Assembly (NCBI GenBank): GCA_017964755.1
Contig: JAGCRI010000069.1
Coordinates: forward strand, 1-20,916
Direction: 5' to 3'
DNA length: 20,916 nt
Source: Bacteroidales bacterium
GTDB taxonomy: Bacteria > Bacteroidota > Bacteroidia > Bacteroidales > WCHB1-69
Both the position numbers and the translations under genes were made by a program. The notes beneath the pieces were generated by a model. It did not search any database and had not been told where the DNA came from. It saw only the letters and a program-made list of their open reading frames with translations. Every line of letters begins with the position of its first letter. Within the stretch, counting starts at the first letter, position 1. Of this stretch, positions 1 to 9,577 are shown piece after piece.

Positions 1-426
1 ATGGTATACACACTCGTCAGAAGCAACGGGCACCTCGTGACGATTAAAAAAATCGGTGAGCAAACCTGTAACCACGCCGACAACAACGAGCGCCGCCGAC
101 AGGAGCAGCGTCCATTTTGGGCTGTAGGCAAAAATAACAAACGCCTCATCGCCAAAAGTGCTTATCATACCCGCAACCAACGCCCCGAAGGAAAGGAGCC
201 GCTGCGAATAGAGCGATACCACGGTGAAGCCTCCCAGACAGCCCGGAATGAGTCCGAGCAGCGCGGCAAATATCACCTGCAGCCACGATTTGTCGGAGAG
301 CTTTGCAACTATGCGCCCAGAAGAACGGACATTCACAAATTCAATAAGCAGAAGCATAACCATCACAAGACAGGTTATGGTAACTGAATTTTTCAACACG
401 TCAGAAAGAAAATCAAGATAATGCAT
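1..426 (-). CDS. Putative manganese/heavy-metal transporter (ArsP_2-like), partial: C-terminus cut by window edge
   Basis: The frame is open for 142 codons from an ATG at 426 to the window edge, with no stop, so only the N-terminal part is present. The product is very hydrophobic, with membrane segments at about residues 14-28, 46-70 and 108-125. It carries the Gly/Pro-rich stretch LIPGCLGGFTVVSLYSQR followed by FGALVAGMISTFGDEAFVIF. From memory, this pattern is that of the Bacteroidota family named putative manganese transporter or 10-TM heavy-metal exporter (ArsP_2). The family is thought to be an inner-membrane metal exporter; the exact ion is not proven. The gene lies 37 nt after the helicase-nuclease stop on the same strand, so it may be the last or a later gene of the tamB operon. 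The plus-strand frame open across 1-387 is a shadow of this gene. The family call is fairly firm and the substrate is uncertain. Confidence 0.8.
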   Translation of the reverse strand, partial: MHYLDFLSDVLKNSVTITCLVMVMLLLIEFVNVRSSGRIVAKLSDKSWLQVIFAALLGLIPGCLGGFTVVSLYSQRLLSFGALVAGMISTFGDEAFVIFAYSPKWTLLLSAALVVVGVVTGLLTDFFNRHEVPVASDECVYH

Positions 427-463
427 AATGAAGCTTGTTAGTTTTTAAATAGAAAAGAGATTT

Positions 464-3400
464 TCAGACAAGAACAATTTTATAATCAACATTTTGATAC
501 CCCATTTGTTCGAGTAAAACACAGTATTGCTGGAGCTGTTGTTCGTATGATTCATGATATTTTCCTGTTTTATAATCAATTACAGTAACGCTATTTTCAA
601 AAAACACAACACGGTCGGGACGATAGACCTCAATTTTTCCTTCACTGTTACTCGGACTGGCAATAGAGACCTCATTGAGGCAACGCACATCGGGTTTGAA
701 ATAAGGTGCGAGCTCCGGATCACCGCAAATCTTCCGCAGCGCCTGCCCCACCCTGTCGCGATAAACGGCATGGGCGGTGCTTTCGGCAGCAAGCAGTTCC
801 TCCTCATTCTGCGGAAAAGTTTTCAGCGAAGCAAGAAAATCATGCACGTAAATCCCTGCAACTTGCTCCGGTGTCTGTTCCTCTACCGTGAAAACCAAGT
901 TGCCGATTGTGAAATCCGAATTAAAGAGGCTTGCCTTGTCACTGTCACCAGCAGATACTTCGTCTTTTGCCACACGTTTTCCATTTTTCCACTCCATGTT
1001 CCCATACCAATAACAATTTTTCTCTTCATCTTGTTTGAAATCCAATTTTCCGGAGCCGATAAACGCAAACAGCAATTTGGCAAAATTCGATAATTTTTCA
1101 GGATTGCCGGTAATAATATACATACAGTCGGAAGCACGGGTGAGGGCGACATAAATGATATTAAGCACATCAAGTGTGGTAAATTCCGCCTCAACAGTAT
1201 AATACTTTTCATAGCATGTCCCGACCAAATCCTTTTTGTTTTCCAATAAAAAGAGAGGCATTTTAGAATCCCCTTCCCTATAGTCAGGATTGTCACACCA
1301 CAAGAAATTCTTGCCGCCGCCGGACCTGTACATCAGCATCGGGAAAATCAGAACAGGGTATTCCAATCCTTTTGCGCTGTGCACGGTGTTGATTGTAACC
1401 GCATTTATGCCATTGGCCGCCGGAACAGACAATTTGCCAGAATTACGCTCCCACCAGTCAATGAACTCCAACACAGACATATCTCCTGACGGCATCTGTT
1501 CAAGGGCATAATCCATAAATGTCGCCACAAAGACATCATCTTCATTAACAGAAAATGAGCGGCAAATGTCCGCTATGGCTGAAAACAAAGGATAATTGCG
1601 CACAACTGTCCTATTGAATGCGACACCAGCCTGTTCCAATAATCCGACGAAATTGCTTTCCTTAAACGGATTTTCGCCGCCTGTCATCTGAAGAATATCC
1701 TCCAAACTTTTGTCAAGACGCTTGTTTTTCACAAGGGAATCAATGATCATGAACTTGGCAAGATTGTCGTCGGCCGAATTGATATAACGGACAACTGCCA
1801 TAATCAGATTAACCTTGTCGGAAGAACTTAACAGAAGCGACTCATTGGAAATGACAGGAACGCCACGCCGTGTCAACTCACAGGCTATTAAGCTCGACTG
1901 CGCCCGTCCGCGCGAGAGCACAGCAATATCGCCGTACGAGTAGCCACGCTGCAATGCATCCTGCACCGCCGAATAAATCTTGGTGCACATATAATCATCT
2001 GTGTTACCATCATCAAAACTGACTGCAACAAAGCCGTCACGCCTGTTTTCCAATGTATGATCAGGAATCTTCTGCCAAAGATCACCATAATACCTCGCCG
2101 CCAAAGGAAATTTTTCCGGATTATCTTTCAAAAAAGAGAAAAAATTATTGTTGAAATTAATCACATTCTCACATGAGCGGAAATTAAAATCAAGATTTTC
2201 GACCTTGTAATCAGACTCAGAGATGGAACTACGCCCATTATAAAGCATATTGTCAACACCTTCGCGACTTGACAGCGTATTCAGCAAAGAGGCATCCCCG
2301 TTGCGGAAACGGTAAATCGACTGCTTCACATCACCGAAAAGTATAACCGACCCTGTCTCATTATGCTGTTTGGAAAAAGGAGCCTGCTGCGCCAAGGCAT
2401 TCCGCACAAGCGGCATCATGTTATTCCACTGGAATTTGGAAGTGTCCTGAAATTCATCTATAAAGAAAAAAGCATATTTGTTGCCAATTTTCTCATATAT
2501 ATATGGTGTATCCTCTTCTTTTATTTCAGAATAAATTTTTGTGTTTGTCTCGCTAAGATAGAAAAGATTATCCCTTAACTTGATTTCATCCATAATAGAT
2601 TTCATATCAAGAAGGAGCAGCAAAATTCTGAAAGTCTTCAAAATCTGCACAGTCTCATACAATTCCGAGCCAACCTTTTCAATTATATTCACGCAATCAG
2701 ACAAAACAGCAAAAAGTGCTGGGTCAGGGGTTACCGTAAACGAACCTTTATCCATGCTTTTTGTAACGTTAACATGCGCCGGAACAACATACGGATTAGC
2801 AATTATCTTATCAAAAAAAGAAAAGACACCACTATTCTTATATGCAAAATCAGTACAAGGACGTCCGCCTATTGCATCATTTCCCTTTTTTGCAGCCTCT
2901 AAAACTTGAGCCTTCAATTTATCACGTTTGGCACGGAAGGACTCATAACAATCCTTGAGCGAAAACTCCAAGCCGAACTTCTCCAACTGCTGCATTGGCA
3001 GGTAGGATTCTTCAGCATAAATGACAGGCAGGAAATTCAACAACTCTCTTTCGATATTCCAACGACCGGTCTCAGACATACTCTGCTCCACCACATTAAG
3101 CACCCGCCATGACACATCCTTGTTCGCGGCTGAAAGCCGGTTCAACAGAGTATCAACTGTCTGCTCATAAAACTCGTCTAACGAAACCTGAACATTAAAA
3201 TTCATATTAAGTCCAAGTTCAAAAGCAAAGCTGCGTAAAATGCGCTGAAAGAAGCTGTCGATAGTGCTTACTGAAAAATCGGAATAATCATACAGAATAA
3301 TGCGCAAAATATCAGAAGCCACAGCTGGCATCTGTTCAGCTGAAAGCGAAGCAGCCTTCTGCACCTCACAAAAAGTGAGTTTTTCCGAATTGGAAAGTGA

Positions 3401-3595
3401 TTCAAATGGCGTGAAAGCCAATCTGTAGAGCGTATTCACAATACGCGCCTTCATCTCCGCCGTTGCGTTGTTTGTGAAGGTTATTGCAAGTATATGCCGG
3501 AAATTCTTCGGTTCCTTGAAACAAAGCGACAGATACTCTATAACGAGACGTGTGGTCTTTCCAGCCCCCGCCGAAGCCTTATATACCTTGAACAT
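464..3595 (-). CDS. addA: AddA/RecB-like ATP-dependent helicase-nuclease (UvrD superfamily 1 with C-terminal PD-(D/E)XK nuclease)
   Basis: This is a 1043-residue double-strand-break repair helicase-nuclease that would unwind and resect DNA ends to load RecA. Visible superfamily 1 motifs, numbered from the chosen ATG: Walker A ASAGAGKT (7-14), Ia ITFTNNA (38-44), II DEFQD (380-384), III GDVKQSIYRFR (421-431), IV NFRS (471-474), V INTVHSAKGLEYP (736-747) and VI YVALTRA (815-821). The C-terminus holds a complete RecB-family nuclease: H918, E975, D994 in RPDRVV, D1007 and K1009 in IDYKTG, then QQLQQY. The frame extends upstream to a TTG at 3622, but the ATG at 3595 puts MFKVYKASAG at the N-terminus, as expected for the family, and leaves a 17 nt overlap with the preceding transporter gene. 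Bacteroidota often encode the partner AddB nuclease next to this gene; here none is adjacent. It could also be labelled exodeoxyribonuclease V beta subunit. Confidence 0.92.
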   Translation of the reverse strand: MFKVYKASAGAGKTTRLVIEYLSLCFKEPKNFRHILAITFTNNATAEMKARIVNTLYRLAFTPFESLSNSEKLTFCEVQKAASLSAEQMPAVASDILRIILYDYSDFSVSTIDSFFQRILRSFAFELGLNMNFNVQVSLDEFYEQTVDTLLNRLSAANKDVSWRVLNVVEQSMSETGRWNIERELLNFLPVIYAEESYLPMQQLEKFGLEFSLKDCYESFRAKRDKLKAQVLEAAKKGNDAIGGRPCTDFAYKNSGVFSFFDKIIANPYVVPAHVNVTKSMDKGSFTVTPDPALFAVLSDCVNIIEKVGSELYETVQILKTFRILLLLLDMKSIMDEIKLRDNLFYLSETNTKIYSEIKEEDTPYIYEKIGNKYAFFFIDEFQDTSKFQWNNMMPLVRNALAQQAPFSKQHNETGSVILFGDVKQSIYRFRNGDASLLNTLSSREGVDNMLYNGRSSISESDYKVENLDFNFRSCENVINFNNNFFSFLKDNPEKFPLAARYYGDLWQKIPDHTLENRRDGFVAVSFDDGNTDDYMCTKIYSAVQDALQRGYSYGDIAVLSRGRAQSSLIACELTRRGVPVISNESLLLSSSDKVNLIMAVVRYINSADDNLAKFMIIDSLVKNKRLDKSLEDILQMTGGENPFKESNFVGLLEQAGVAFNRTVVRNYPLFSAIADICRSFSVNEDDVFVATFMDYALEQMPSGDMSVLEFIDWWERNSGKLSVPAANGINAVTINTVHSAKGLEYPVLIFPMLMYRSGGGKNFLWCDNPDYREGDSKMPLFLLENKKDLVGTCYEKYYTVEAEFTTLDVLNIIYVALTRASDCMYIITGNPEKLSNFAKLLFAFIGSGKLDFKQDEEKNCYWYGNMEWKNGKRVAKDEVSAGDSDKASLFNSDFTIGNLVFTVEEQTPEQVAGIYVHDFLASLKTFPQNEEELLAAESTAHAVYRDRVGQALRKICGDPELAPYFKPDVRCLNEVSIASPSNSEGKIEVYRPDRVVFFENSVTVIDYKTGKYHESYEQQLQQYCVLLEQMGYQNVDYKIVLV

Positions 3596-4820
3596 TATCT
3601 TTGCTATTATCAGTATTATCAATATCTTTGGGCTGTGCGTCAGCTGGAACTGCTTCAGCCTGATCCGGCACCGGTTGCGGCTCCGCAGGTTGCGAAATGT
3701 CCACTTGTTCCGTCATAGCAGGCTGCTCCGATTCGACATAATATGGCGCGAAAAGTTCGCTGAGGACAATTTTCAAAATTGAATATACCGGGACTGCGAA
3801 AATCATGCCCAACGCTCCACCAAGTGTGGCACCGACCATAATGGCAAAAAATATCTCCAACGGATGCGCCTTGACACTCTTACTATAAATAAGCGGCTGA
3901 AGTATAAAATTGTCTATCAGTAAATTACTACAAAGAAATACGGCAAACACTTTTACAACAAGCATCAGCACCTGCATTGTTTCCACAGGGCCTGACAGTG
4001 AACCTGCAATAGCTATAACCGAACCGAGTATCGCCGCAATAATCGGCCCCAGATATGGAATCACATTGAGCAAACCACCGAGAAAACCAATCAGCAGCGG
4101 ATTAGGCACACCGAGGAAATAACACGCCAACCCTTCAATAATACCGATTACGCACATCTCTATCAGCACGCCGCTGAAATAACGCACCAGCTTCGGCCCC
4201 GTCTTCGTAATGATATGGTCAAAACTCGTACGGAATGAAATCGGGACAATCCTTCTGAGCTTGCTTTTTAAATTATATTCATCTTTCAGACAGAAAAAAG
4301 TGATGAAGATAACTGAAAAAATGCCTATACAGAGCGAGGCGACAAAATTGACCGTACCACCAAAAAGAGTTGTTATGCTAAACTGGCTGAAAAGACCTTG
4401 CAGCCTATCCATAATTATTTTACCGAGATCATCACTGCGGTCAAGAAGTCCCTGACTCTTCAGATAGTCTTCTCCTTTTGTGAGCCATGCAGCTGCGCCG
4501 TCGTTAACAACATCAGGGTCTATAGAGAGCAAACCCCTTATTTCGCCAACGATAAGCGGCACGATGAAATAGGCGAAAAGGAAAATCAGCGAAAAGATAA
4601 AAACGAGGGAAAGCAATGCAATCAGAACGTCAGGCAGGCCGTGCCCCTTGATTTTAACACGCCTGAGCAGCTTCACCATCGGATAGCCTACCATTGTGAG
4701 AATGATTGCCAAAAAGAGATATAGCACAATATCAGAGAAAAACCACGCAGCAGCCGCAGCCGCAGCCAAAAAGAGCAAAATGCCGAAAATCCTTGCTGTA
4801 GATGTATCTGTCTGTTCCAT
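3579..4820 (-). CDS. AI-2E family transporter (PF01594-type membrane protein)
   Basis: A 413-residue inner-membrane protein with about eight membrane segments. It starts with a pair at about 11-28 and 30-50, then has a soluble insertion at about 91-150, then the conserved C-terminal core. The family signatures are NVIPYLGP (251-258), QPLIYSKSVKAHPLEI (307-322) and GGALGMIFAVPVYSILK (333-349). The family includes the proposed AI-2 exporter TqsA, but many members are Na+/H+ antiporters or of unknown substrate, so AI-2 transport should not be assumed. Residues 361-413 form a low-complexity tail rich in Pro, Gln, Ala and Asp that is not part of the core fold. The gene begins 16 nt after the tamB stop, and its last 17 nt overlap the start of the helicase-nuclease gene, so the tail codes partly over that start. 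Confidence 0.92.
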   Translation of the reverse strand: MEQTDTSTARIFGILLFLAAAAAAAWFFSDIVLYLFLAIILTMVGYPMVKLLRRVKIKGHGLPDVLIALLSLVFIFSLIFLFAYFIVPLIVGEIRGLLSIDPDVVNDGAAAWLTKGEDYLKSQGLLDRSDDLGKIIMDRLQGLFSQFSITTLFGGTVNFVASLCIGIFSVIFITFFCLKDEYNLKSKLRRIVPISFRTSFDHIITKTGPKLVRYFSGVLIEMCVIGIIEGLACYFLGVPNPLLIGFLGGLLNVIPYLGPIIAAILGSVIAIAGSLSGPVETMQVLMLVVKVFAVFLCSNLLIDNFILQPLIYSKSVKAHPLEIFFAIMVGATLGGALGMIFAVPVYSILKIVLSELFAPYYVESEQPAMTEQVDISQPAEPQPVPDQAEAVPADAQPKDIDNTDNSKDNVQGI

Positions 4821-4830
4821 TTTTTATATC

Positions 4831-4858
4831 TAATTTCTATCTCCTATCTCCTGTCTCC
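4831..4858 (-). repeat. Heptamer tandem repeat (GGAGATA type) across the tamB stop codon
   Basis: On the coding strand there are four 7-nt units: GGAGACA, GGAGATA, GGAGATA and a degenerate GAAATTA. The first units encode the final residues (TGDRR) and supply the TAG stop. The same unit, with the same kind of degenerate last unit (GAAGTTA), occurs at 20756-20797 after an unrelated gene, which suggests a dispersed repeat family rather than chance. Confidence 0.75.
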
Positions 4859-7800
4859 TTCTTCTCCTTCTCCTTCTTTCCCTTCTTCTCCTCACTTTTC
4901 TTCTTCGAACGTTTCCACGAATCTTTCCAATCCTGTCCGTTATTGAACTCCTGCTTGTAAATCAGCGCCACGCCCTGGGCATAAGGAGAGGTCTGTGTCA
5001 GCGAAGAAAATTGGTTCGTAACATTGAAGACTTTTACGCGCCAGTTCTTCTGCTCGTTCAGCGCATATTCTATGCTATAGTCGCCTATGAAGTTGTTACC
5101 ATTGTTATAGACTTCGTTCTTGTTGTTGGCATAGCCGAAACTGCCCTCAATCACAATTCTGTCATTATATAGACTCGTAGATGCTGAGACGCTGTATTCG
5201 GCGGCGTGTGTATCATCAGCGTTACGGTAATTGATACCCACATTAACATATTTGAGATTCTTGGAGAGGAAATTGTTAAGTGTATTTGTAAGCAGTTCCA
5301 TCCCTGTATATTCCACCGCCGAAGTAACAACATCTGAAGTTGTGGCAGCGGTATTGTTTGCTTGGAATTTTCCAAGCACCAAAAGCGAGAAGAACTGCTG
5401 GGTGCGGTTTGCAATACCGCTTGTATCCAAGGTACTGAAAAAGAGTGTGGAAAGTTCGTTTGTGCTATTGGGAAGTTCAAACGAAAAATCGACATTGGGA
5501 TTGAAAAGCGGCCCTGAAAGATTCATGTATGCGTTTATAGGGGTACGCCGCGTGCTGCTGCCCGCGACCTCCTCAGGAAGGACTTCGTTGAGCGAAGCGG
5601 TAGTCTTATATATACCACTGACATTGACAGTTGCATTGTCGAGCGGCCCGATGAAATTGATTTTCCCACCAGGCTGCAATGTCAACATCTTATCAATCAC
5701 ATCTTTCAGTGTCAGCCTGAATGTTCCCGACTGTATGGCAAGTTCACCATTAATGGCAAGTCCCGATGTCGCATTGTAAATAAGACGGAACGGTCCGGCT
5801 ATACGCGCCTTCATCAACCCGCCGATAGAGGGGTCAAGTTCAAGCTGTATAATAGCGTCAGGCGTTACTTGGAAATTGAAGTCAAAATCCAATTCTGTAG
5901 AGAACTCTTCCGTCTCCTCCTGATCTATCTGGGCATTTTTCTTAAATGAGATAACCTCCGACTCAGAAGCCGATTCGCTGAAATATATCGGAAGTACAAA
6001 GTTTGTACCCTGCTGTGTAACAAGATTGTTGCTCGTAAAGCTCATCTTCTGACCGTCTGACACAATAGAGATGTCACCTCCCACGAAGCCGTCACCGTAA
6101 AACAGCATATCCTGGCTTTTCGGCGTGTTAAGCGCAAGGAGCCGCTTCGTAGATACATCTATCTTCATCTTCATGTCTTTGAACATTTTATGATAGATGT
6201 ATCCGTTTATCGTGGCTACATTATCATACTTGTCCTTCGCCTGAATATCCTTTAATTCTATTCCTTTAGAATTAAAATGAACAGACTGATTATCAAGAGT
6301 ATATATTGTATTAAGGATTTTAATTCCAAGCTGTCCGTGATTGACTGTGGCAATACCGTCAAAATATGCGCTGTCGGGAGTGAAGATGAACGAGAGCTCA
6401 CCAGAGGCGTCACCCGATATATGGTGGCTGAAAGAAGAGAGGAATGGTTCGAGGAACCCCAAGTCGAGTTTTTCCATTGCAGCTTTCACAGAAAACTCCT
6501 TCCTGTCGGGGGTATAGCCGCCCATAAGCGTAGCGCGCTGGATTTTACGGTCAATGTCACTGCGGAAATTGTCTATCGTATATTCCGCAAAGTTTTCCTT
6601 AGTAGCTCCATCGCCGTCATCAAAAAGGCCGCCGATGAAACCGAACCTGTTCACGGAAGGCATAAGAGCAAACAGACTCACATTGCCGAACGGCGTGTCA
6701 TTGAACTCAAACTTGTCAGCCAACGCCTTTCCGGATATGAGCAGTTTGCCCGACTTGCGCACCATCGAAAACTCGGCCGTCAGCGCACCGTCAAATTTCA
6801 TACTCTCCCCATTGATGAATGAGTTAAGGATGGAAATGTCCAAATTGTCAACCTCCGCCACCAAAGGCTCATTGTCCTTCTTAGTATATTTCCCGTCAAC
6901 CTTGATGCGGCTTTCCTCCGACTTCAGCAACAGATTGTTGACCTCAATATCACCTGAATTATAGCTTATATTGTTATCTTCATTAAATTTCCACAAATAA
7001 TTTTTCAGATAAAGTTCCGAACCAGTGAATATATTTGAGAAATAGTTTTTCGAACGTGTTTCAAAAGTACCGGCCAACCAAGAAAGTTTTTCTGAAATAA
7101 TTGCAGGATTACGCCACCGCAAGTCATAATCCACAGCATTACGGCGTATATGCGTTTTGAAATCAATATCGGAAAATGAGAAATTGCGTTTCTCGCCAAG
7201 TATTGACACTGTGTCAGCCACTATCACCAAGCCCAAATTATTCTTCCCCTTCTCCTTTGAAATTGCATTCACATTCTTGACTCTCAATACATTTTTCAGT
7301 TCAAAGAAAGCACAGTCAACATAAATACTGTCTTTCAGCGTATCGCTGCTCAAGTGAATATATGCCTGTGTTTTCGGTGCAATCCTGATTTCAGGATAGA
7401 TGAAATAGAGAAGGCGGTGTATTGCAAAAGTCTCCAGCTCAGCAGTAACAAAGCGTTCTTCATCATCGGAACCGCTAACTTCAGCTTCAGCAATCCCCTT
7501 TGATTCACGGGCAGGCAACAGGTTCGGGAAATAACCGTATGCAACATCATATAGTGAATCTGCGACTGTTTTCAGTTCATAATTTGTTGAAAAATAAGCA
7601 TTTAAAATATCGGAAGTAAAGCGATACTTACTAACTCCATCTATATTTGCGGCTATCAGACGTGCAGTGTTTGTTTTCAGCTGTCTGGAGTCCTGTGTAT
7701 AAACAACCGTATCGAGCATAATCACCCCCGACAGGTTATCCAAATTATTTCCAACAATATTCGCTTTAAGAAGGCCAAGCGTGAGATTCATATCCTGATG

Positions 7801-9513
7801 ACGTTGGGCGAAGGAGATGAACTTGTCGAAGCCTGCAGCAGTAGCCGAATCGACAGTAGCGCATTGGGCAAAAGCCTCACCCACAGTAAGTTTGTCAACC
7901 TTTAGTTCGCCGCTGTATTTCGGTAACTCTTCCGAAAAATCAGCGGTCCCGTCAAAAACAAGCTGCACATTCTTATCCATAGCAAGCAGAGACGCCTCAC
8001 AATTCTTTCTCTTATAAGTGGCGTCAACATTCACATTCTGAAGAGGATAATTCTTCAGATGACACTGTCTGACGAAGGCGTGCAGCTTCACATCGGCGGT
8101 CTCAACAAAATCGGAGCGGCGGAGCGGAGAGGCGAATTTCCCGTCAATTTTTGCCGACAAGGTAACAGGTCCGACCAAATCAGACTTGAGGAAACGTCCG
8201 ACATTTACACCGGCTGCACTGACATTTGCAGAACAACGCATCATATTGTCAGCATCAGATGAAGCCTCCATATCAAGTTTCACATCTCCTGCCGAAGATT
8301 TAAGAGCGAGCTCTGTCTTAAAGTCGTCGAGTGTGCCTTTGAACTTTCCTGTAAGCTGGTTTGAATGCAATGATGCAATGGAAGCTGGCAAAGCTATCTT
8401 TTTGCCTGACGGAAGATTGAAGTCGGCAATATCTGCCATATCAATATTACTCCTCTTAAAATCAAGGTCCAATTTCACATTTGAAATATCAGTGATTCCA
8501 TTCAGGTTAAAATTCCCTTCAATAAAGGAATTTTTTCCAAATTTTGCATATAACTTTCTTGCCATCAAATCATTAATAGTTCCGATGACATCACCACTAA
8601 ACAGCAGCAAGCCGTTCATCCCCTCAGTTTGGGGGGCAAAGCAAGAAATATCAGCCAGACCGAATTTTGAAGGATGAATACGGGCGTTGAAGATAACAGT
8701 ATTGGTAAAATCCGCAAAATTCCATTCGTCATAAATCATGGCAAGGTCGAGGAAAAGACGGCTGTTGGGCGTAACCACGAAAGCGTTGTCGTAGATTATA
8801 TGATGCGAGTTGATACGGAAGCGCCCGCCTGAATTAAGGATGTTGAAGCCCGAATACTGCGAGCAGGCGAGACGTGAAATCTCAGCCGAGATGTCATCTG
8901 AGCGGACGAGGAAGTCAATGCAGTCAAGCTCAATGTTCTGCAGCTGGAAAAAGCCGTAGTCTATAATACCGCTTTGAGGTGAATCGGAGCGTCTCTTTTC
9001 ATCGTCAACATAGCGGAATTCAGAATTGGTAAGGTGAAGCCTGTCGCAATGCATCACAAAGACGTTTTTGGGTTTTTCCTTCTTTTTTAGCTTCTGTGCC
9101 CACAATGCAATGTTCACCTTTCCATCACCTTTGTATTTTCTCACCACAACTTCAGCGTCATCCACGGCAAAAGTTCCGAACCACAGCTCTGTTGGCTTAA
9201 GGGTAAGATGCAGCAGGCTTGTTTTACAAGAACCTATCCGTATCATGTCATTGTCGCGATAGTCGCGCAAGACACAATCATACAGTTTGACATTCAGGGT
9301 CGGGGTCAGGTACATTTCACCGATGATAAGGTCGCAGCCCCAAATTTCTGAGACTTTTTCAGTAGCGAAGTCAGCCACAAAATTCTGCACCGGCTTCACA
9401 AACAGCAAGCCCACAATCAGCAGGTCGAGTACAAGGAACACGCCCACAATCCACAGCATTACCTTGCCGATTATCTTACCTGTTTTCAATATTTTTTTTG
9501 CCGCCGCCGACAT
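4837..9513 (-). CDS. tamB: TamB-like translocation/assembly module protein (DUF490/AsmA-like), outer membrane biogenesis
   Basis: A very large protein of 1558 residues with a single N-terminal membrane anchor (about 15-38) and a long periplasmic region of beta-strand-rich repeats. This is the architecture of TamB/YdbH proteins, hydrophobic-groove bridges between inner and outer membrane implicated in phospholipid transport and in outer-membrane protein assembly. The N-terminal FVADFATEKVSEIWGCDLII and the Gly/Asn-rich C-terminal region (about 1150-1530, including LAINGELAIQSGTFRLTLKD and LSGPLFNPNVDF) match the DUF490 domain. The protein ends in a Lys/Glu-rich tail (about 1533-1558) encoded by a purine-only tract that merges into a heptamer repeat crossing the stop codon. 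It is the first gene of the minus-strand block and has a good consensus promoter. No TamA-like barrel is encoded nearby. Bacteroidota homologues are commonly this long. Confidence 0.9.
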   Translation of the reverse strand: MSAAAKKILKTGKIIGKVMLWIVGVFLVLDLLIVGLLFVKPVQNFVADFATEKVSEIWGCDLIIGEMYLTPTLNVKLYDCVLRDYRDNDMIRIGSCKTSLLHLTLKPTELWFGTFAVDDAEVVVRKYKGDGKVNIALWAQKLKKKEKPKNVFVMHCDRLHLTNSEFRYVDDEKRRSDSPQSGIIDYGFFQLQNIELDCIDFLVRSDDISAEISRLACSQYSGFNILNSGGRFRINSHHIIYDNAFVVTPNSRLFLDLAMIYDEWNFADFTNTVIFNARIHPSKFGLADISCFAPQTEGMNGLLLFSGDVIGTINDLMARKLYAKFGKNSFIEGNFNLNGITDISNVKLDLDFKRSNIDMADIADFNLPSGKKIALPASIASLHSNQLTGKFKGTLDDFKTELALKSSAGDVKLDMEASSDADNMMRCSANVSAAGVNVGRFLKSDLVGPVTLSAKIDGKFASPLRRSDFVETADVKLHAFVRQCHLKNYPLQNVNVDATYKRKNCEASLLAMDKNVQLVFDGTADFSEELPKYSGELKVDKLTVGEAFAQCATVDSATAAGFDKFISFAQRHQDMNLTLGLLKANIVGNNLDNLSGVIMLDTVVYTQDSRQLKTNTARLIAANIDGVSKYRFTSDILNAYFSTNYELKTVADSLYDVAYGYFPNLLPARESKGIAEAEVSGSDDEERFVTAELETFAIHRLLYFIYPEIRIAPKTQAYIHLSSDTLKDSIYVDCAFFELKNVLRVKNVNAISKEKGKNNLGLVIVADTVSILGEKRNFSFSDIDFKTHIRRNAVDYDLRWRNPAIISEKLSWLAGTFETRSKNYFSNIFTGSELYLKNYLWKFNEDNNISYNSGDIEVNNLLLKSEESRIKVDGKYTKKDNEPLVAEVDNLDISILNSFINGESMKFDGALTAEFSMVRKSGKLLISGKALADKFEFNDTPFGNVSLFALMPSVNRFGFIGGLFDDGDGATKENFAEYTIDNFRSDIDRKIQRATLMGGYTPDRKEFSVKAAMEKLDLGFLEPFLSSFSHHISGDASGELSFIFTPDSAYFDGIATVNHGQLGIKILNTIYTLDNQSVHFNSKGIELKDIQAKDKYDNVATINGYIYHKMFKDMKMKIDVSTKRLLALNTPKSQDMLFYGDGFVGGDISIVSDGQKMSFTSNNLVTQQGTNFVLPIYFSESASESEVISFKKNAQIDQEETEEFSTELDFDFNFQVTPDAIIQLELDPSIGGLMKARIAGPFRLIYNATSGLAINGELAIQSGTFRLTLKDVIDKMLTLQPGGKINFIGPLDNATVNVSGIYKTTASLNEVLPEEVAGSSTRRTPINAYMNLSGPLFNPNVDFSFELPNSTNELSTLFFSTLDTSGIANRTQQFFSLLVLGKFQANNTAATTSDVVTSAVEYTGMELLTNTLNNFLSKNLKYVNVGINYRNADDTHAAEYSVSASTSLYNDRIVIEGSFGYANNKNEVYNNGNNFIGDYSIEYALNEQKNWRVKVFNVTNQFSSLTQTSPYAQGVALIYKQEFNNGQDWKDSWKRSKKKSEEKKGKKEKEKKETGDRR

Positions 9514-9546
9514 CTGAAATGACGTTACATTAATATAAAATATAAA

Positions 9547-9577
9547 ACTGCAAAGATAAATAAAAATTGTATTTTTG
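9547..9577 (+). promoter_or_regulatory. Bacteroidetes-type promoter driving the ABC permease genes
   Basis: The -7 element TATTTTTG at 9570-9577 matches TAnnTTTG exactly. The -33 position, 19 bp upstream, reads ACTG (9547-9550) and is only a partial match, so this promoter should be weaker than the divergent one. The predicted start is near 9582, about 18 nt before the ATG at 9600. The elements interleave with those of the tamB promoter. Confidence 0.55.

Noticed and set aside
1..387. Plus-strand open frame of 128 codons at the window start
   Set aside because: It is antisense to a minus-strand frame with clear transporter homology; its translation is charged, Asn/Arg/His-rich and has no family signature.
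3596..3622. TTG start at 3622 for the helicase-nuclease (nine extra residues)
   Set aside because: The ATG at 3595 gives the usual short lead before the Walker A motif; the extra residues (MIILIIAKI) lie in the overlap with the transporter gene and are not expected in the family.
5231..5779. Plus-strand open frames of about 180 codons inside tamB (also 6277-6822 and 8186-8677)
   Set aside because: They lie antisense to one long, well-supported coding frame, have no recognisable motif, and reflect codon bias of the sense gene.
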